This document shows positions 36,731 through 47,398 of a stretch of 64,000 nucleotides of DNA, piece by piece. Source of the stretch: Bradyrhizobium sp. AZCC 2176 (GTDB lineage: Bacteria > Pseudomonadota > Alphaproteobacteria > Rhizobiales > Xanthobacteraceae); assembly GCF_036924645.1 (NCBI RefSeq), contig NZ_JAZHRX010000001.1, positions 2,604,001-2,668,000 on the forward strand, written 5' to 3'. Position 1 is the stretch's first letter. Every line of letters begins with the position of its first letter. The translations under genes were made by a program, and so were the position numbers. The notes beneath the pieces are model-generated. The model was given only the letters and a program-made list of their open reading frames with translations. It was not told the DNA's origin and searched no databases.

Positions 36731-37672
36731 ATGAATTGGCTCACCAATGTCGTCCGGCCGAAGATTCGCAACATCCTGCGCCGTGAGACGCCGGAGAATT
36801 TGTGGATCAAATGCCCGGATTCCGGGCAGCTCGTGTTCTACAAGGACGTCGAGGCCAACCAGTTCGTCATCCCCGGCTCGAACTACCACATGCGCATGGG
36901 CGCGGTGGCGCGGCTGAAGTCGATCTTCGACAACGAGACCTGGTACGACATCGCGTTGCCTGAGGTGACGCCCGATCCGCTGAAGTTTCGCGACGAGCGT
37001 AAATATGTCGACCGCATCAAGGACGCCCGCACCAAGACCGGGCTGAACGATGCCGTCAAGGTCGGCTATGGCAAATTAGAGGGCGCCGGCGTCGTGATCG
37101 CGGTGCAGGACTTCGATTTCATGGGTGGTTCGCTCGGCATGGCGGCGGGCGAGGCGCTCGTCCGCGGGCTGGAGCTTGCTGTCGAGAAGAAGTCGCCATT
37201 CATCGTGTTCGCAGCCTCCGGCGGCGCGCGGATGCAGGAAGGCATTCTCTCGCTGATGCAGATGCCGCGCACCACCGTCGGCGTGCAGATGCTGCGGGAA
37301 GCGAAGCTGCCCTACATCGTGGTGCTGACCAATCCGACCACCGGCGGCGTCACCGCATCCTACGCCATGTTGGGCGACGTGCAGATCGCCGAACCCGGCG
37401 CACTGATCGGGTTCGCCGGCGCGCGCGTGATCGAACAGACCATCCGCGAGAAGCTGCCGGAAGGGTTCCAGCGCGCCGAATATCTGCTCGACCACGGCAT
37501 GGTCGACATGGTCGTGCATCGCCACGAGATGCGTCCGACGCTGGCACGGCTGTGCCGGCTGCTGACGAAATCTCCTGCGCTCGAAGCCGCCTCAAAACCT
37601 TCGCCCCAGGTCACGGACCCGGCGCAGATCGTCTCGGCGCCGGAAGCCGTGCCGGCTGCGCCCCACGCGTGA
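36731..37672 (+). CDS. accD: Acetyl-CoA carboxylase carboxyltransferase beta subunit
   Basis: Transfers CO2 from carboxybiotin to acetyl-CoA, with AccA, to start fatty-acid synthesis. The 313-residue product has the crotonase-like carboxyltransferase core ([46 protein letters not shown]). The N-terminal zinc ribbon is degenerate: only the first Cys (IKCPDSGQ) remains and the C-x2-C partner is IPGS. Its stop overlaps the folC GTG, extending the trpFBA transcript. Confidence 0.96.
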   Translation: MNWLTNVVRPKIRNILRRETPENLWIKCPDSGQLVFYKDVEANQFVIPGSNYHMRMGAVARLKSIFDNETWYDIALPEVTPDPLKFRDERKYVDRIKDARTKTGLNDAVKVGYGKLEGAGVVIAVQDFDFMGGSLGMAAGEALVRGLELAVEKKSPFIVFAASGGARMQEGILSLMQMPRTTVGVQMLREAKLPYIVVLTNPTTGGVTASYAMLGDVQIAEPGALIGFAGARVIEQTIREKLPEGFQRAEYLLDHGMVDMVVHRHEMRPTLARLCRLLTKSPALEAASKPSPQVTDPAQIVSAPEAVPAAPHA

Positions 37673-39009
37673 GCCTGCCTGCCGCCAAACCCCGCCCGCT
37701 TGGTGAGTTGATCGCGCGGCTGTCTGCCTTGCATCCGAAGCGTATCGATCTCAGCCTCGATCGCATGCACCGCCTGCTGGCGCGGCTCGATCATCCGGAA
37801 GCCGTGTTGCCGCCGGTGATCCATATCGCCGGCACCAACGGCAAGGGCTCCACGGTCGCCTATCTGCGCGCGATCCTCGAGGCCGCAGGCCTGCGCGTGC
37901 ACGTCTATACCTCGCCTTACCTGGTCAGGATCAACGAATGCTTCCGCATCGGCGAGAAAGCCGGCGGCCGGCTGGCTGATGATGCCGAGTTGCGCCGGGT
38001 GCTGGAGCACTGCGAGCAGGTCAATGCGGGCGAGCCGATCACGATTTTCGAGATGGAAACCGCGGCGGCGTTTTGCCTGTTCGCGGAGCATGACGCCGAT
38101 GTCGTTTTGCTCGAAACCGGTCTCGGCGGAAGGCTTGACGCTACCAATGTCATCGACCGGCCGATTGCGACGGTTATCACGCCGGTTAGCATGGACCACA
38201 CCGAGTTTCTCGGCAGCACGCTGACTGCCATCGCCGGCGAAAAGGCCGCCATCATCAAGCGCGGTGCGCCGGTGATCTGTGCCGAGCAGGAGCCGGAAGC
38301 CATGGCTGTCATCGAGGCGCAGGGAAAGCGCATGCGCGCGCCGCTGCATGCGGCGGGACAGCAATGGCATGTCGGCGTCGAGCGCGGGCGGCTGGTCTAT
38401 CAGGACGAGCGCGGCCTGATGGATCTCGCGGCGCCAAAGCTGTTCGGGCGGCATCAATTCGACAACGCCGGTCTTGCCATCGCAACGTTGCGGGCGATCG
38501 AGGCGTTCAAAATCGGAATGCCGGCGTTCGAGGCCGGCATTGTCAACGCCGAATGGCCGGCGCGGATGCAGCGGCTGGTTTCCGGCGCGCTGGTCGATCA
38601 GGGGCCGAAGGGGTGCGAGATCTGGCTCGACGGCGCGCACAATGCGGAAGGCGGACGCGTCACGGCCGCGGCGCTCGGCGATCTCGAAGAGCGCGTGTCG
38701 CGCCCGCTGGTGGTGATCGCCGGCATGATGGCGAACAAGGATGCGGGCGCGTTCCTCGCCAATTTCGCCGGTCTGACGCGCCACATCATGGCGGTGCCGA
38801 TCCCCGGCCGCGACAATGCGATGCCGACGGACCGGCTGGCGGATGCGGCACGCGCGCTCGGCATGCGCGTGGAAAATGCTGCAAGCGTCGAAGCCGCGCT
38901 ATACGCGCTGTCGCGGCTGGCTTACGAAGTGCCGCCGCGCATCCTGATTACCGGCTCGCTCTATCTCGCCGGCCATGTACTTGATATCAACGGCACGCCG
39001 CCGGGATAG
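37669..39009 (+). CDS. folC: Bifunctional folylpolyglutamate/dihydrofolate synthase
   Basis: Adds glutamate to dihydropteroate and folates. The 446-residue Mur-ligase-fold product has the P-loop [15 protein letters not shown], the Omega loop [30 protein letters not shown] and [14 protein letters not shown] start overlaps the accD TGA, so it is coupled to accD. A longer frame upstream runs antiparallel to nothing but overlaps accD coding sequence, so the GTG is preferred. Confidence 0.95.
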   Translation: MSLPAAKPRPLGELIARLSALHPKRIDLSLDRMHRLLARLDHPEAVLPPVIHIAGTNGKGSTVAYLRAILEAAGLRVHVYTSPYLVRINECFRIGEKAGGRLADDAELRRVLEHCEQVNAGEPITIFEMETAAAFCLFAEHDADVVLLETGLGGRLDATNVIDRPIATVITPVSMDHTEFLGSTLTAIAGEKAAIIKRGAPVICAEQEPEAMAVIEAQGKRMRAPLHAAGQQWHVGVERGRLVYQDERGLMDLAAPKLFGRHQFDNAGLAIATLRAIEAFKIGMPAFEAGIVNAEWPARMQRLVSGALVDQGPKGCEIWLDGAHNAEGGRVTAAALGDLEERVSRPLVVIAGMMANKDAGAFLANFAGLTRHIMAVPIPGRDNAMPTDRLADAARALGMRVENAASVEAALYALSRLAYEVPPRILITGSLYLAGHVLDINGTPPG

Positions 39010-39018
39010 AAATTAAAT

Positions 39019-39044
39019 GGCCGCTGAAATTGCTTCCAGCGGCC
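39019..39044. terminator. Hairpin after folC
   Basis: GGCCGCTG, 10-nt loop, CAGCGGCC, 9 bp past the folC stop. There is no clear T run, so it is a weak or Rho-assisted end of the trp-accD-folC transcript. Confidence 0.5.
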
Positions 39045-39263
39045 GCCCGGGAAGAAATATTGATTGCTTATGAACTAACCAGCCCCGGTGTTTGCAAAGA
39101 CTAGCCAAGACACCCGCGAACTGCGAGTCGGAACCCGGGTTCCATGCTAGAACCAAAAGAGAATGTTGCGCGCCGGTTTCACCCAAATGAGGGAAATCGC
39201 CATAGTATCGCTCCTGCACGGTCGTCCGATCGCACCCGACAAAACCTTGAATTGAAAATTAAC

Positions 39264-40004
39264 ATGCGCTTTGCCGCGATTGCCGATGTGCACGGAAACT
39301 ATCTCGCGCTGGAGGCCGTGCTGGCCGACATCCACGCGCAGGGCATTGGCGACATCGTCAATCTCGGCGACATGGCGAGCGGCCCGCTCGATGCGCGGCG
39401 AACCATGGACGCGCTGATGGCGCTCGATGCCGTCCACGTGCTCGGCAATCATGATCGCTATCTGATCGATCGGCCGCCGGAGAAAATGGGATCATGGGAC
39501 CGGCCGGCTCATGCGCTACTCACCACCGAGCATCTCGACTGGTTACGCACGGTGCCATCAACGCGGATAGTTCGCGATCACGTGTTTCTCTGTCACGCTA
39601 CGCCTGCCGACGATAACGTCTACTGGCTCGAGACAGTGACGCCTGATGGCTCGGTCAGGATGTCGCCGCTGGAGGCGATAGAGAAAGAGGCGGAGGGAAT
39701 TTCGCAGTCGCTGATTCTGTGCGCCCATACTCATATCGCGCGCGCGGTCAGGCTCGGCGACGGACGCCTGGTGGTCAATCCCGGTAGCGTCGGCGTTCCC
39801 GGCTTTTCTTACAACGTTCCGTTCCCGCATCTGATTGAAGCCGGCACGCCTGATGCGCGCTACGCGATTCTGGAATTCGCCGATGCGTCCTGGCGCATAA
39901 CCTTTCGCCATGTGCCCTACGATCACGATGCGATGGCAGCATTGGCGCGACGGAACGGCGACGCTGAGTTTGCATCCGCGCTTTCGACGGGATGGATCCG
40001 TTGA
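39264..40004 (+). CDS. Calcineurin-like metallophosphoesterase (YfcE/MJ0936 type)
   Basis: A 246-residue cytosolic phosphodiesterase of unknown substrate. Metal-binding motifs in order: FAAIADVHGN, NLGDMASGP, LGNHDRY, FLCHATP, LCAHTHIA, and the trailing NPGSVGVP. Start ATG is the Met directly before the first strand; the upstream frame has no similarity. Stand-alone gene between folC and trxA, convergent with trxA. Confidence 0.9.
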   Translation: MRFAAIADVHGNYLALEAVLADIHAQGIGDIVNLGDMASGPLDARRTMDALMALDAVHVLGNHDRYLIDRPPEKMGSWDRPAHALLTTEHLDWLRTVPSTRIVRDHVFLCHATPADDNVYWLETVTPDGSVRMSPLEAIEKEAEGISQSLILCAHTHIARAVRLGDGRLVVNPGSVGVPGFSYNVPFPHLIEAGTPDARYAILEFADASWRITFRHVPYDHDAMAALARRNGDAEFASALSTGWIR

Positions 40005-40052
40005 AAAATTCGTAGATCCGGATGGAGCCAACGGGGCTGCGAGATCATCCGC

Positions 40053-40085
40053 CACAAAAACAAACGGCCGGCGATTCGCCGGCCG
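40053..40085 (-). terminator. Intrinsic terminator of trxA
   Basis: Minus-strand CGGCCGGCG-AAT-CGCCGGCCG followed by TTTGTTTTTG, 30 bp beyond the trxA stop. The strong stem and U tract make it a convincing Rho-independent terminator. Confidence 0.88.
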
Positions 40086-40114
40086 CTTCATCACAATGAT
40101 CGATCGAAGCCCGA

Positions 40115-40435
40115 TCAGACCGCAGCGGTGATCCACTGTTGCAGCTTCGCCTTCGGCGCGGCGCCGACCTGGCGGGAGGCCATCTCGCCCCCCTTGAAGA
40201 TCATCAGGGTCGGGATCGACATCACGCCGTATTTCGAGGCCGTCTTCGGGCTCTCGTCGACGTTCAGCTTCACGATCTTGACCTTGTCGCCCATGGCGCC
40301 GGAAATCTCGTCGAGCGCAGGCGCGATCATGCGGCAGGGGCCGCACCATTCGGCCCAGAAATCGACGACCACTGGCCCGGTCGCCTTGAGCACTTCGGCT
40401 TCGAAATCGGCGTCAGAAACCTTGCCAACGGCCAT
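40115..40435 (-). CDS. trxA: Thioredoxin
   Basis: General disulfide reductase, 106 residues, with active site FWAEWCGPCRMIAPAL, the cis-Pro loop MSIPTLMIF and conserved VDFWAEW and KLNVDESP segments. It follows addA by about 100 bp on the same strand, the common alphaproteobacterial addB-addA-trxA order. Confidence 0.98.
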   Translation of the reverse strand: MAVGKVSDADFEAEVLKATGPVVVDFWAEWCGPCRMIAPALDEISGAMGDKVKIVKLNVDESPKTASKYGVMSIPTLMIFKGGEMASRQVGAAPKAKLQQWITAAV

Positions 40436-40537
40436 GGAATACCTCGTTCGGTTAGGAATTAAGGGGCGCGGGTGAGAATCGCGCCCAGCATGATAGGATC
40501 AAACCTATGAACGCGATCCTGCCGGGTCAAGCACGGG

Positions 40538-43500
40538 TCACGCCGAGATGATGGATGCCCGCTCGGCTCCCAGCGCGGCAGTGGAAATCTCCATTAATTC
40601 AGCGCTTTCGGTCCAAAGCAGCGCCGCGCGAACCGCCTGCTGGGGATAAAGCTTGGCGAGGACTGCCCGGTACAGCGCGAGTTGGCGGACATAGCCCCGC
40701 GGCGCCTCGTCAGGCCGGCTAGGGGGGGCATGGTTGGTCTTGAAATCGACGATCAGGACCTCGCTATCAGTAACTACGAGGCGGTCGATCTGCCCGGACA
40801 CCAACACCGGCCGGCCGCCCGGCCGCTCCAGCCGCCCGACGATCGAGACTTCGGCACGGCTGCCAGGGGCGAAGACGGGCGCAAATCGCGGATCGGCAAT
40901 CAGGGCCAGCGTACTTTCGGCCAGCGCCTGCCGTTCCTCGTCGGTCCAGCCATCGGCATTGCGGGCCAGATAGGCCAGCGCGGCCTCGCGGCGCCGCTCG
41001 GCGGCGATGTCGGGCAGCGATTGCAGCAGCCGGTGCACCAGCGTGCCGCGCTGCAGGGCACGGGCGCGCTGGGTGAGCGATTCGGCCGTGCGTACCGGAT
41101 GGCGCTCGCTGTCGGCGGGGTCCGAGGGCCGCAACAGACTTTCCGTGGAAATCTCTGGCTGTGCCGGCGTCAGCAGCCAGTTCGGCAGCACCGTCGGCGC
41201 CGGCGCGGGCGGTGCAGCCGCCGGAGCGGCCGACGGCGCGGCCTCCTCCGCGCGCATATAGCGCTTCACCCGGCCTGCGGCGGTCTCGATCTCCTGAAGC
41301 TGCAAGGCAGAACCGTCGAGCCCCTTGGTGATCAGGTCGTACCAGGACAGCGGCCGGACACTCCTCATGTTGCCGGGCAGGCAGCCGCCGACGATCAGGC
41401 GGTCGGCCGCGCGCGTCATCGCGACATAGAGCAGGCGGCGGTATTCATCCTCGGTATCGCCGATCATCGCCGCGCGGGCCGCGACGACCGCTGGGGGATC
41501 CTCGGCCTTGCGGCCGGCCCAGACCACGACACCCGGCGCATGCGGATCGGCATTGCCCTGCGGCAGGTGGATGAGTTTCAGCCGCTGCGTATCCGAGGGC
41601 GAGGTCGTGGTGTCCACCAGGAACACGACGGAAGCCTCGAGGCCCTTGGCGCCGTGCACCGTCATGACGCGGACCTCGTCGCGCGAGATTTCCATGTCAC
41701 GCTTCACTTCGAGATCGGCCGTGCGCAGCCACGCCATGAAGCCCTGCAAAGAGGCCGGTGCCTTGCGTTCGTAGCTCAGTGCGAGTTCCAGAAATTCGTC
41801 GAGCGCGTCGTTCGCCTCGTGTCCGAGCCGCCGCAAAATTCGCGCGCGGCCGCCGTCGCCGCCGAGCAGCCAGGCATAGAACGCGAACGGTGGCTCGCTG
41901 GCAAAGCGGCGTTCGCATTGTTCGAGCCGCCACAGCGCATCCCTCAGCCGGCCGTCCGCTGCAGCGCGCTCAGCCAGCGCTGCGCGCAACGATCCCCTGC
42001 GCTGCCAGGCGATCTTGAACAGGTCGTCATCGGATAGCCCGAACAGCGGACTCTTCAGCGCCACCGCCAGCGCCAGATCGTCCTGCGGCAGCAACAGCGC
42101 GTCAGCGAGGTTCATCAAATCGATGATCGCGATGTGCTCGGTCAGCTTGAGGCGATCGGCGCCGGCGACCGGGATGCCAGCGTGCTTCAGCGCCTGGATC
42201 ACGGCATCGAACGCATTGCCGCGCCGCCGCACCAGCACCAGCATATCGCCATAGCGCAGCCGACGGCGGTCGCCTTTGCTGCCGGTCATCACGCCGCTGC
42301 CGACCAGCGCCTTGATCTCGGCCTGAATGCGCCGGGCAAGCTTTACCTCGGGGCTGGTCGCGGCGACGCCGTCGAACGGCGCACGCCAGCCTTCGAGGTC
42401 CTGCCGGTCGTCGGCCTCCGCAAGTTCCCAGAGATCGATCTGGCTCGGACCTGCGTCGGCAAGCGAATGATGGATCGGATTTCCGATATCGACCGCATGG
42501 ATGCTGCGAAAGATATCCTGCTCGCGAAACACCCGGTCGACCGCATGCAGGATCGCCGGTCCCGAGCGGAACGAGTAGGTAAACGACACCGGATCGAACT
42601 TCAGGCCGGCGCCCTCGAACTTTCTCTGCAGGGCGCGGCGGCGCAGGTCGAATTCGCGTGGCGCCGCGCCCTGAAACGAAAATATCGACTGCTTCTCGTC
42701 GCCGACCGCGAATACCGTTCGCACCACGCCGTCGCGCGCGCCTGCGCCCGAGGTGAATTCGGAGATGATGTGCGCGACAATGTCCCATTGGCGGGGGCTG
42801 GTGTCCTGCGCCTCGTCGATCAGCACATGGTCGACGCCGCGGTCGAGCTTGTAATGCACCCAGCCCGAGGAAACACGGTTGAGCATGTCCAGCGTCTTGT
42901 CGATCAGGTCGTCATAGTCGAGCAGGCCGCGTTCCTGCTTCTCGCGGCGATAATTGGCCGCCGCGGCGGTTGCGATATGAAGCAGCGCCTCGGTGCGGTC
43001 GCGCGCCACCACCGCGCGGCGGCGCTCGATCAGGGGAAGGATTCGACGGGCTTCAGATTCAATCAACCGGCCAATGGCCGGATTATTGTCACAGAATTTC
43101 TTCGTCACCACCGATTTGCGGGGTGTGCGGTCGGCGTCGGTGAGGAATATGCCGAGATATTCGTCGACCTGCGCAGCGCCGGTGAACATCAGCGCACCGC
43201 GCAGCCGCGCCGCCTGATCCTGATCGGTCTTGCTTCCGGTTTCCAGAACCAGGGCGATGTCCTGCCATCGTGACCGCGGCAGATTGGGTCCGTCGACGAT
43301 GTCACGTTCGACGTCCTCGATCCGATCGTCGGGGCTCACGCCGAGCGCCGCGGAGATCTGCGCGGCGGCGGCGTGCGCGCTGCCGGCGGCGTCGGTCCAG
43401 GCCATGAAATGATCGCGGCTGAGGCAGGCCTCGCGCACCACGTCCTTGAAGGTGACGTCGGCCGCGCTCGCCATCGCCGTCATCAGCGCGCGCCCGGTCG

Positions 43501-44035
43501 CGCTGTCAGGGTTGCGCGACGCCTCGAGGAAAACGGCGAGATTGGCGCGCTCCATCATCTCGTTCTGGTCGCGGTCGTCGAGCACGGCAAACCGCGCCGG
43601 CACATTGGCCTCGAACGGGAATTGCTGCAGCAGCCGCGTGCACAGCGCGTGGATGGTCTGCACCTTCAGCCCGCCCGGCGTCTCCAGCGCGCAGGCGAAC
43701 AGTTTGCGCGCCGATTTGCGCAAGCGCGCGCTGGGATTGGGAATGCTGGCATCGCGAATCGCCGCGTCCAGCGCATCGTCGTCGAGCGTCACCCAATGGC
43801 CGAGGGTGGTGAACACGCGCTCCGCCATGTTGGCGGCAGCGGCCTTGGTGAAGGTGATGCAGAGGATCTTTTCCGGCGCCACGCCGTCGAGCAGCAACCG
43901 GATCACCCGCTGCACCAGCACATGCGTCTTGCCCGAGCCTGCATTTGCCGAGACGAAGGCGGAGGCCGCCGGATCGGACGCACGCGCCTGCGTGGCGCGG
44001 ACGGCGTCGGGAATGATGCGGGCGGCCTTCACCAT
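40538..44035 (-). CDS. addA: Double-strand break repair helicase-nuclease AddA
   Basis: ATP-driven helicase/nuclease subunit that resects DNA ends for RecA loading. In the 1165-residue product, SF1 UvrD-like motifs are: Walker A SANAGSGKTHVLVQRV, motif II HVLIDEAQDTSPRQW, GDEKQSIFSFQGA and VMTVHGAKGLEASVVFL. The C-terminal PD-(D/E)xK nuclease motif is LIVDFKTNHAP. The start ATG at 44035 overlaps the addB end by 7 bp. Confidence 0.95.
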   Translation of the reverse strand: MVKAARIIPDAVRATQARASDPAASAFVSANAGSGKTHVLVQRVIRLLLDGVAPEKILCITFTKAAAANMAERVFTTLGHWVTLDDDALDAAIRDASIPNPSARLRKSARKLFACALETPGGLKVQTIHALCTRLLQQFPFEANVPARFAVLDDRDQNEMMERANLAVFLEASRNPDSATGRALMTAMASAADVTFKDVVREACLSRDHFMAWTDAAGSAHAAAAQISAALGVSPDDRIEDVERDIVDGPNLPRSRWQDIALVLETGSKTDQDQAARLRGALMFTGAAQVDEYLGIFLTDADRTPRKSVVTKKFCDNNPAIGRLIESEARRILPLIERRRAVVARDRTEALLHIATAAAANYRREKQERGLLDYDDLIDKTLDMLNRVSSGWVHYKLDRGVDHVLIDEAQDTSPRQWDIVAHIISEFTSGAGARDGVVRTVFAVGDEKQSIFSFQGAAPREFDLRRRALQRKFEGAGLKFDPVSFTYSFRSGPAILHAVDRVFREQDIFRSIHAVDIGNPIHHSLADAGPSQIDLWELAEADDRQDLEGWRAPFDGVAATSPEVKLARRIQAEIKALVGSGVMTGSKGDRRRLRYGDMLVLVRRRGNAFDAVIQALKHAGIPVAGADRLKLTEHIAIIDLMNLADALLLPQDDLALAVALKSPLFGLSDDDLFKIAWQRRGSLRAALAERAAADGRLRDALWRLEQCERRFASEPPFAFYAWLLGGDGGRARILRRLGHEANDALDEFLELALSYERKAPASLQGFMAWLRTADLEVKRDMEISRDEVRVMTVHGAKGLEASVVFLVDTTTSPSDTQRLKLIHLPQGNADPHAPGVVVWAGRKAEDPPAVVAARAAMIGDTEDEYRRLLYVAMTRAADRLIVGGCLPGNMRSVRPLSWYDLITKGLDGSALQLQEIETAAGRVKRYMRAEEAAPSAAPAAAPPAPAPTVLPNWLLTPAQPEISTESLLRPSDPADSERHPVRTAESLTQRARALQRGTLVHRLLQSLPDIAAERRREAALAYLARNADGWTDEERQALAESTLALIADPRFAPVFAPGSRAEVSIVGRLERPGGRPVLVSGQIDRLVVTDSEVLIVDFKTNHAPPSRPDEAPRGYVRQLALYRAVLAKLYPQQAVRAALLWTESAELMEISTAALGAERASIISA

Positions 44036-47000
44036 TCCTCGATCCCCAGTCCGCCGGCCGCCGACCATTCCTTGATCCGGGCGAGATCGTCATAGGCGCC
44101 GTAGCGGTTCGACCACATCGACAGGTTCAGCGAAGTGTAGGCCGTCTCCTCGTTCTCGAATTTGCGGATCAGTGCCTCTAGTTGTTCTCGGGCATAGTCG
44201 GCCGCCTCGTCCGGCGGCTGCGGCGTATCGTTGTTCCGGATTTTCAGTTCCAGCGACCGCTGCTCGCCGGGCGGATTGTTGCCGCTGAGCCTGACATAGA
44301 CGAGTTCGCCGACGGATGAGCCAGCGTCGATATTCTCAAAGCCGCCCTCGCGCAGGATCGCGGCCTCCAGCGTCAATTGCGGCGACAGACCCATGCGCAC
44401 CTGTTTTCCCGTCGGCGGCTGGCCGGTCTTGTAATCGAGGATCGCAAAGCTGCCATCGTGGCGCTGCTCGATCCGGTCGGCGCGCGCCGATAGCGTGAAG
44501 ATGCGTTCGTTGCCGAGCGGAATCTTGATCTCGCCCCGGATCTCGGCGGCAATTCTGTCAATCCTGTCGCGCCGCGCCAGCTCCCAGTCGGCAAACCATG
44601 CGGCGATGCGCTGAAACCGCGGCCACCACAGCGCTCGCGCCTCGGGCCGTTCCATCAGCGGCGCGAAATATTTTTCGCCGATGCCGCGCAGCACCAGCGC
44701 GGGCTGTGGCGGAAAGGCGTCGGCGAATTTTTGCGTAAACTCGCCGAGCGCGTCATGGATCGCCGAGCCGCGATCGGCCGCCGACAGCGGCATGTCGACG
44801 GGGTCGAGCGGATCCAGCCGCAGGATGTATTTCGCGTAGATCGTATAGGGATCGCGCAGCCAGTCCTCGATCGCCGTGACCGACAATTTCAGCGGCCGCG
44901 TCGCGACGGGCGGCTTCGGCGCGGGCTGCTCGATCGGCGCGACCGCGTCGGGCTGGTCCAGTTCGGCGGCGAAGCGGACATAATTTTCTCCGGCGGCCTT
45001 GGCAGCGTCCCAGCGCGCTTCGCCGGCGACCGCCTCCAAGCGGTGCAGAAAGCGCGAGGCGACCGCCGGCGCGCCGCCAACCTTGGCCGAATTGGTCAGG
45101 ATCACATCGTCCGTTCCCAACAACTGTACGAAATCGTGCGCGGAAAGGCCGATGCGCCGCTCCGGCAGATCGAGGCCGAGCTCATGGCGCATCGGTCGGC
45201 TCAGCCAGGGATCGAGCCGCGGCGCCGGCGGCCAAACGCCTTCGACCAGTCCGCCGAGGATGACGCGATCGGATTCGGTCAGCCGCGCTTCGAGCTGGCC
45301 GTAGATGTGCAGATGCGCGCTCGCCGATTCAGGCCGCCGCACCATGCGATCGGCATAGGCGGTCTGGAACACATCGGGGTAGTCGCCGAGTTGGACCATC
45401 AGGCCGCTCGGCTTTTGTTCGGCAAGCAGGTCATCGAACGCCGCTGACAATGCAGCGCCTTGCGCCTCCTCGAAGACGACGGCAATGCCGTCTTGATCCG
45501 AGGATAGCGCGACCAGCGTTTCGCGATGGCGCTGTGCCAGTTCGGCGAAGTCGACCGGTTTTGACGAGCCCATGATTTCCAGCGGCGCCAGCGCCTTTTG
45601 CAGCGCCGCGATCAGCGCCTGTACCTGGTCGAGCTCGTCGTCCCTTAATTTCGCGCGCAGCTCGGAAGCGTGGAGAGAAGATGTCTCATGGCTCCTGAGC
45701 TTCCTGAGCTCGACGCGGAAACGTTCGAGGTCGCGTGCCAATCCGCCTGTACCGGCTTGCGGCCGGGTGCCGCGCAGCAGCGCCAGTTCGAGGATCTCGA
45801 TGGCGTGTCTGAACGCGCCGGATGTGCGGCCGAGCCGAAACAGCGGATGTTTCAAGAGCGCGAGCAATGTCGGCGGCTCAAGCCCCTTGCTGGCTGCTTC
45901 CGCGGCGAGGCGGGCAAAGATGCCGCTTGGCGTATCCATCAGCGCGTCGCCGCCGGAATCGTCGAATTCGAGATTCCAGCGCCTTAGCGCCGCCATCACC
46001 CGCCGCGCCAGCGCGCGGTCCGGCGTCACCAGCGCGGCTGATTTGCCGAGGTGCCGCGCCTCGCGCATCGCGACCGCGATCGCCAGCGCCTCCATTTCCG
46101 AATTGGGCGCCTCGACGACGGCAAGCTGCGCCATGCCGCCGGCAATCTTTGCGGCAACATCCGGCTGGACCAGACGATCGTGCCATTGTTCGGTCGCGCT
46201 CGACGGCCGCATCGTCTCGGACACCAGCACCTCGCGTCCCTGCGGACTTGGCGTACCCAGGATTTCGACGTCGCTTCGCTTGATGCCGAAGCGATCCAGC
46301 AATCCGTGCATCGCAAACTGCGGATGGTTCGAGGAGGGCTGCGTGGTGAACTTACCTTGCGCGTCCCTGACGCCGCCGATCGTCTGCCAGGCTTCCTCGT
46401 CGAGATCGGTGTCGAGGCCCGGCAGCACCACCGCGCCCTGCTTCAGGCCGGCCACGGCGTTGAGAAATTTCGCGGTCGCCGGCATCGAACCGGTCGAACC
46501 GGCTGCAACCACCGGCCCCTCATGATGTGCGGTCAGGCGTGCGGCTTCCGCCTCGATCAGGCGGTCGCGCCGCTCGGCGGGTTCGATCCGGCCGATTTCC
46601 TTCAGGTGCTCCGGCCACGCCTTGCGCGCGATGCGCAGGAATTCGAGCGAGTGCTGCCAGTATTTGTCGAACTGGTCGGGGACCAGTTTGTCGAGCGCTT
46701 CCCAGGCGACGCCGCGCGTCACCATGTCGTCCATCAGCCGCGCCAGATCGCCGGCCAGCGCCAGCGTCGAGGCCGGGCCACCGACCACGAGCGGCGCCGA
46801 CACCGGGCTTTTCGCCCATGCCGCAACCAGATGCGCCAGCGTCAGGCGGCGCTCCAATTCGCTAAGCCTCGGCGGAATGTCGAGCGGCGCCACGCCGCTG
46901 AATTGTTCGGAGCCTTCCGTAAACGCCAGCTCGTCCTCGTCGATGTCGCCAAGCGCCACAATGCGCGGCAGGATCGCGGCGTCCGTCCGCAGTTCATCGA

Positions 47001-47175
47001 GAAAGATTTCCCGCGCCAGCCTTCCTGCGCGCCGGGTCGGCAGATAGAGCGTCGCCGTCGCGAGATTGAGCGGGTTGCTGCGTGCCTCGAATCCCTCGAC
47101 CAGCCGGCCGTCGACCAGCGCCGCGATTACGGTGCGTAGGAACGGCACGGATACGGGAACGCTGAAAACGCGCAT
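44029..47175 (-). CDS. addB: Double-strand break repair protein AddB
   Basis: Partner of AddA, 1048 residues. The N-terminal inactivated helicase-like region begins MRVFSVPVSVPFLRTVIAALVDG and includes LYLPTRRAGRLAREIFL. The C-terminal nuclease has FAILDYKTGQPPTGKQV. The family's Fe-S Cys that clamp the nuclease in Bacillus AddB are not evident here, as is usual for the alphaproteobacterial AddB. Upstream of addA with overlap. Confidence 0.94.
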   Translation of the reverse strand: MRVFSVPVSVPFLRTVIAALVDGRLVEGFEARSNPLNLATATLYLPTRRAGRLAREIFLDELRTDAAILPRIVALGDIDEDELAFTEGSEQFSGVAPLDIPPRLSELERRLTLAHLVAAWAKSPVSAPLVVGGPASTLALAGDLARLMDDMVTRGVAWEALDKLVPDQFDKYWQHSLEFLRIARKAWPEHLKEIGRIEPAERRDRLIEAEAARLTAHHEGPVVAAGSTGSMPATAKFLNAVAGLKQGAVVLPGLDTDLDEEAWQTIGGVRDAQGKFTTQPSSNHPQFAMHGLLDRFGIKRSDVEILGTPSPQGREVLVSETMRPSSATEQWHDRLVQPDVAAKIAGGMAQLAVVEAPNSEMEALAIAVAMREARHLGKSAALVTPDRALARRVMAALRRWNLEFDDSGGDALMDTPSGIFARLAAEAASKGLEPPTLLALLKHPLFRLGRTSGAFRHAIEILELALLRGTRPQAGTGGLARDLERFRVELRKLRSHETSSLHASELRAKLRDDELDQVQALIAALQKALAPLEIMGSSKPVDFAELAQRHRETLVALSSDQDGIAVVFEEAQGAALSAAFDDLLAEQKPSGLMVQLGDYPDVFQTAYADRMVRRPESASAHLHIYGQLEARLTESDRVILGGLVEGVWPPAPRLDPWLSRPMRHELGLDLPERRIGLSAHDFVQLLGTDDVILTNSAKVGGAPAVASRFLHRLEAVAGEARWDAAKAAGENYVRFAAELDQPDAVAPIEQPAPKPPVATRPLKLSVTAIEDWLRDPYTIYAKYILRLDPLDPVDMPLSAADRGSAIHDALGEFTQKFADAFPPQPALVLRGIGEKYFAPLMERPEARALWWPRFQRIAAWFADWELARRDRIDRIAAEIRGEIKIPLGNERIFTLSARADRIEQRHDGSFAILDYKTGQPPTGKQVRMGLSPQLTLEAAILREGGFENIDAGSSVGELVYVRLSGNNPPGEQRSLELKIRNNDTPQPPDEAADYAREQLEALIRKFENEETAYTSLNLSMWSNRYGAYDDLARIKEWSAAGGLGIEEW

Positions 47176-47398
47176 GGGCTTCCTGATTCGAGGTCAGGCG
47201 CAATATAGGGAGCGATTGGGGATAGGTCATGCGGGTAAGGGCGGCGTCCCCGCTACTCACTGCCAAAGCAGTCCGGGCCCATTCTACTTTGCATGGGGTT
47301 GTTTTCGAGATTTTTTGTCTGAGCCGCTGCGGGCGGAGCACGTATCGCTGATGCTTCGCGCTAACGGCGGATCGGTTCGACGCCGGTCCAGCGTCGAA

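Noticed and set aside
37552..37668. Extended N-terminus of folC overlapping accD
   Set aside because: The extra residues do not resemble FolC, and the GTG overlapping the accD stop is a normal coupled start.
39115..39143. GGAAC-N17-GTT on the minus strand, resembling an EcfG general-stress promoter
   Set aside because: It points into the 3' end of folC with no gene downstream, and arises from a GGAACCCGGGTTCC palindrome; no function can be supported.
39013..39219. 68-codon minus-strand frame between folC and the phosphoesterase
   Set aside because: No ribosome-binding site or recognisable family, and it overlaps the folC 3' hairpin; not supported.
45572..47139. Long plus-strand frames opposite addB
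   Set aside because: Shadow frames of a real gene; composition is Ser/Arg/Pro-rich and there is no ribosome-binding site or family motif.
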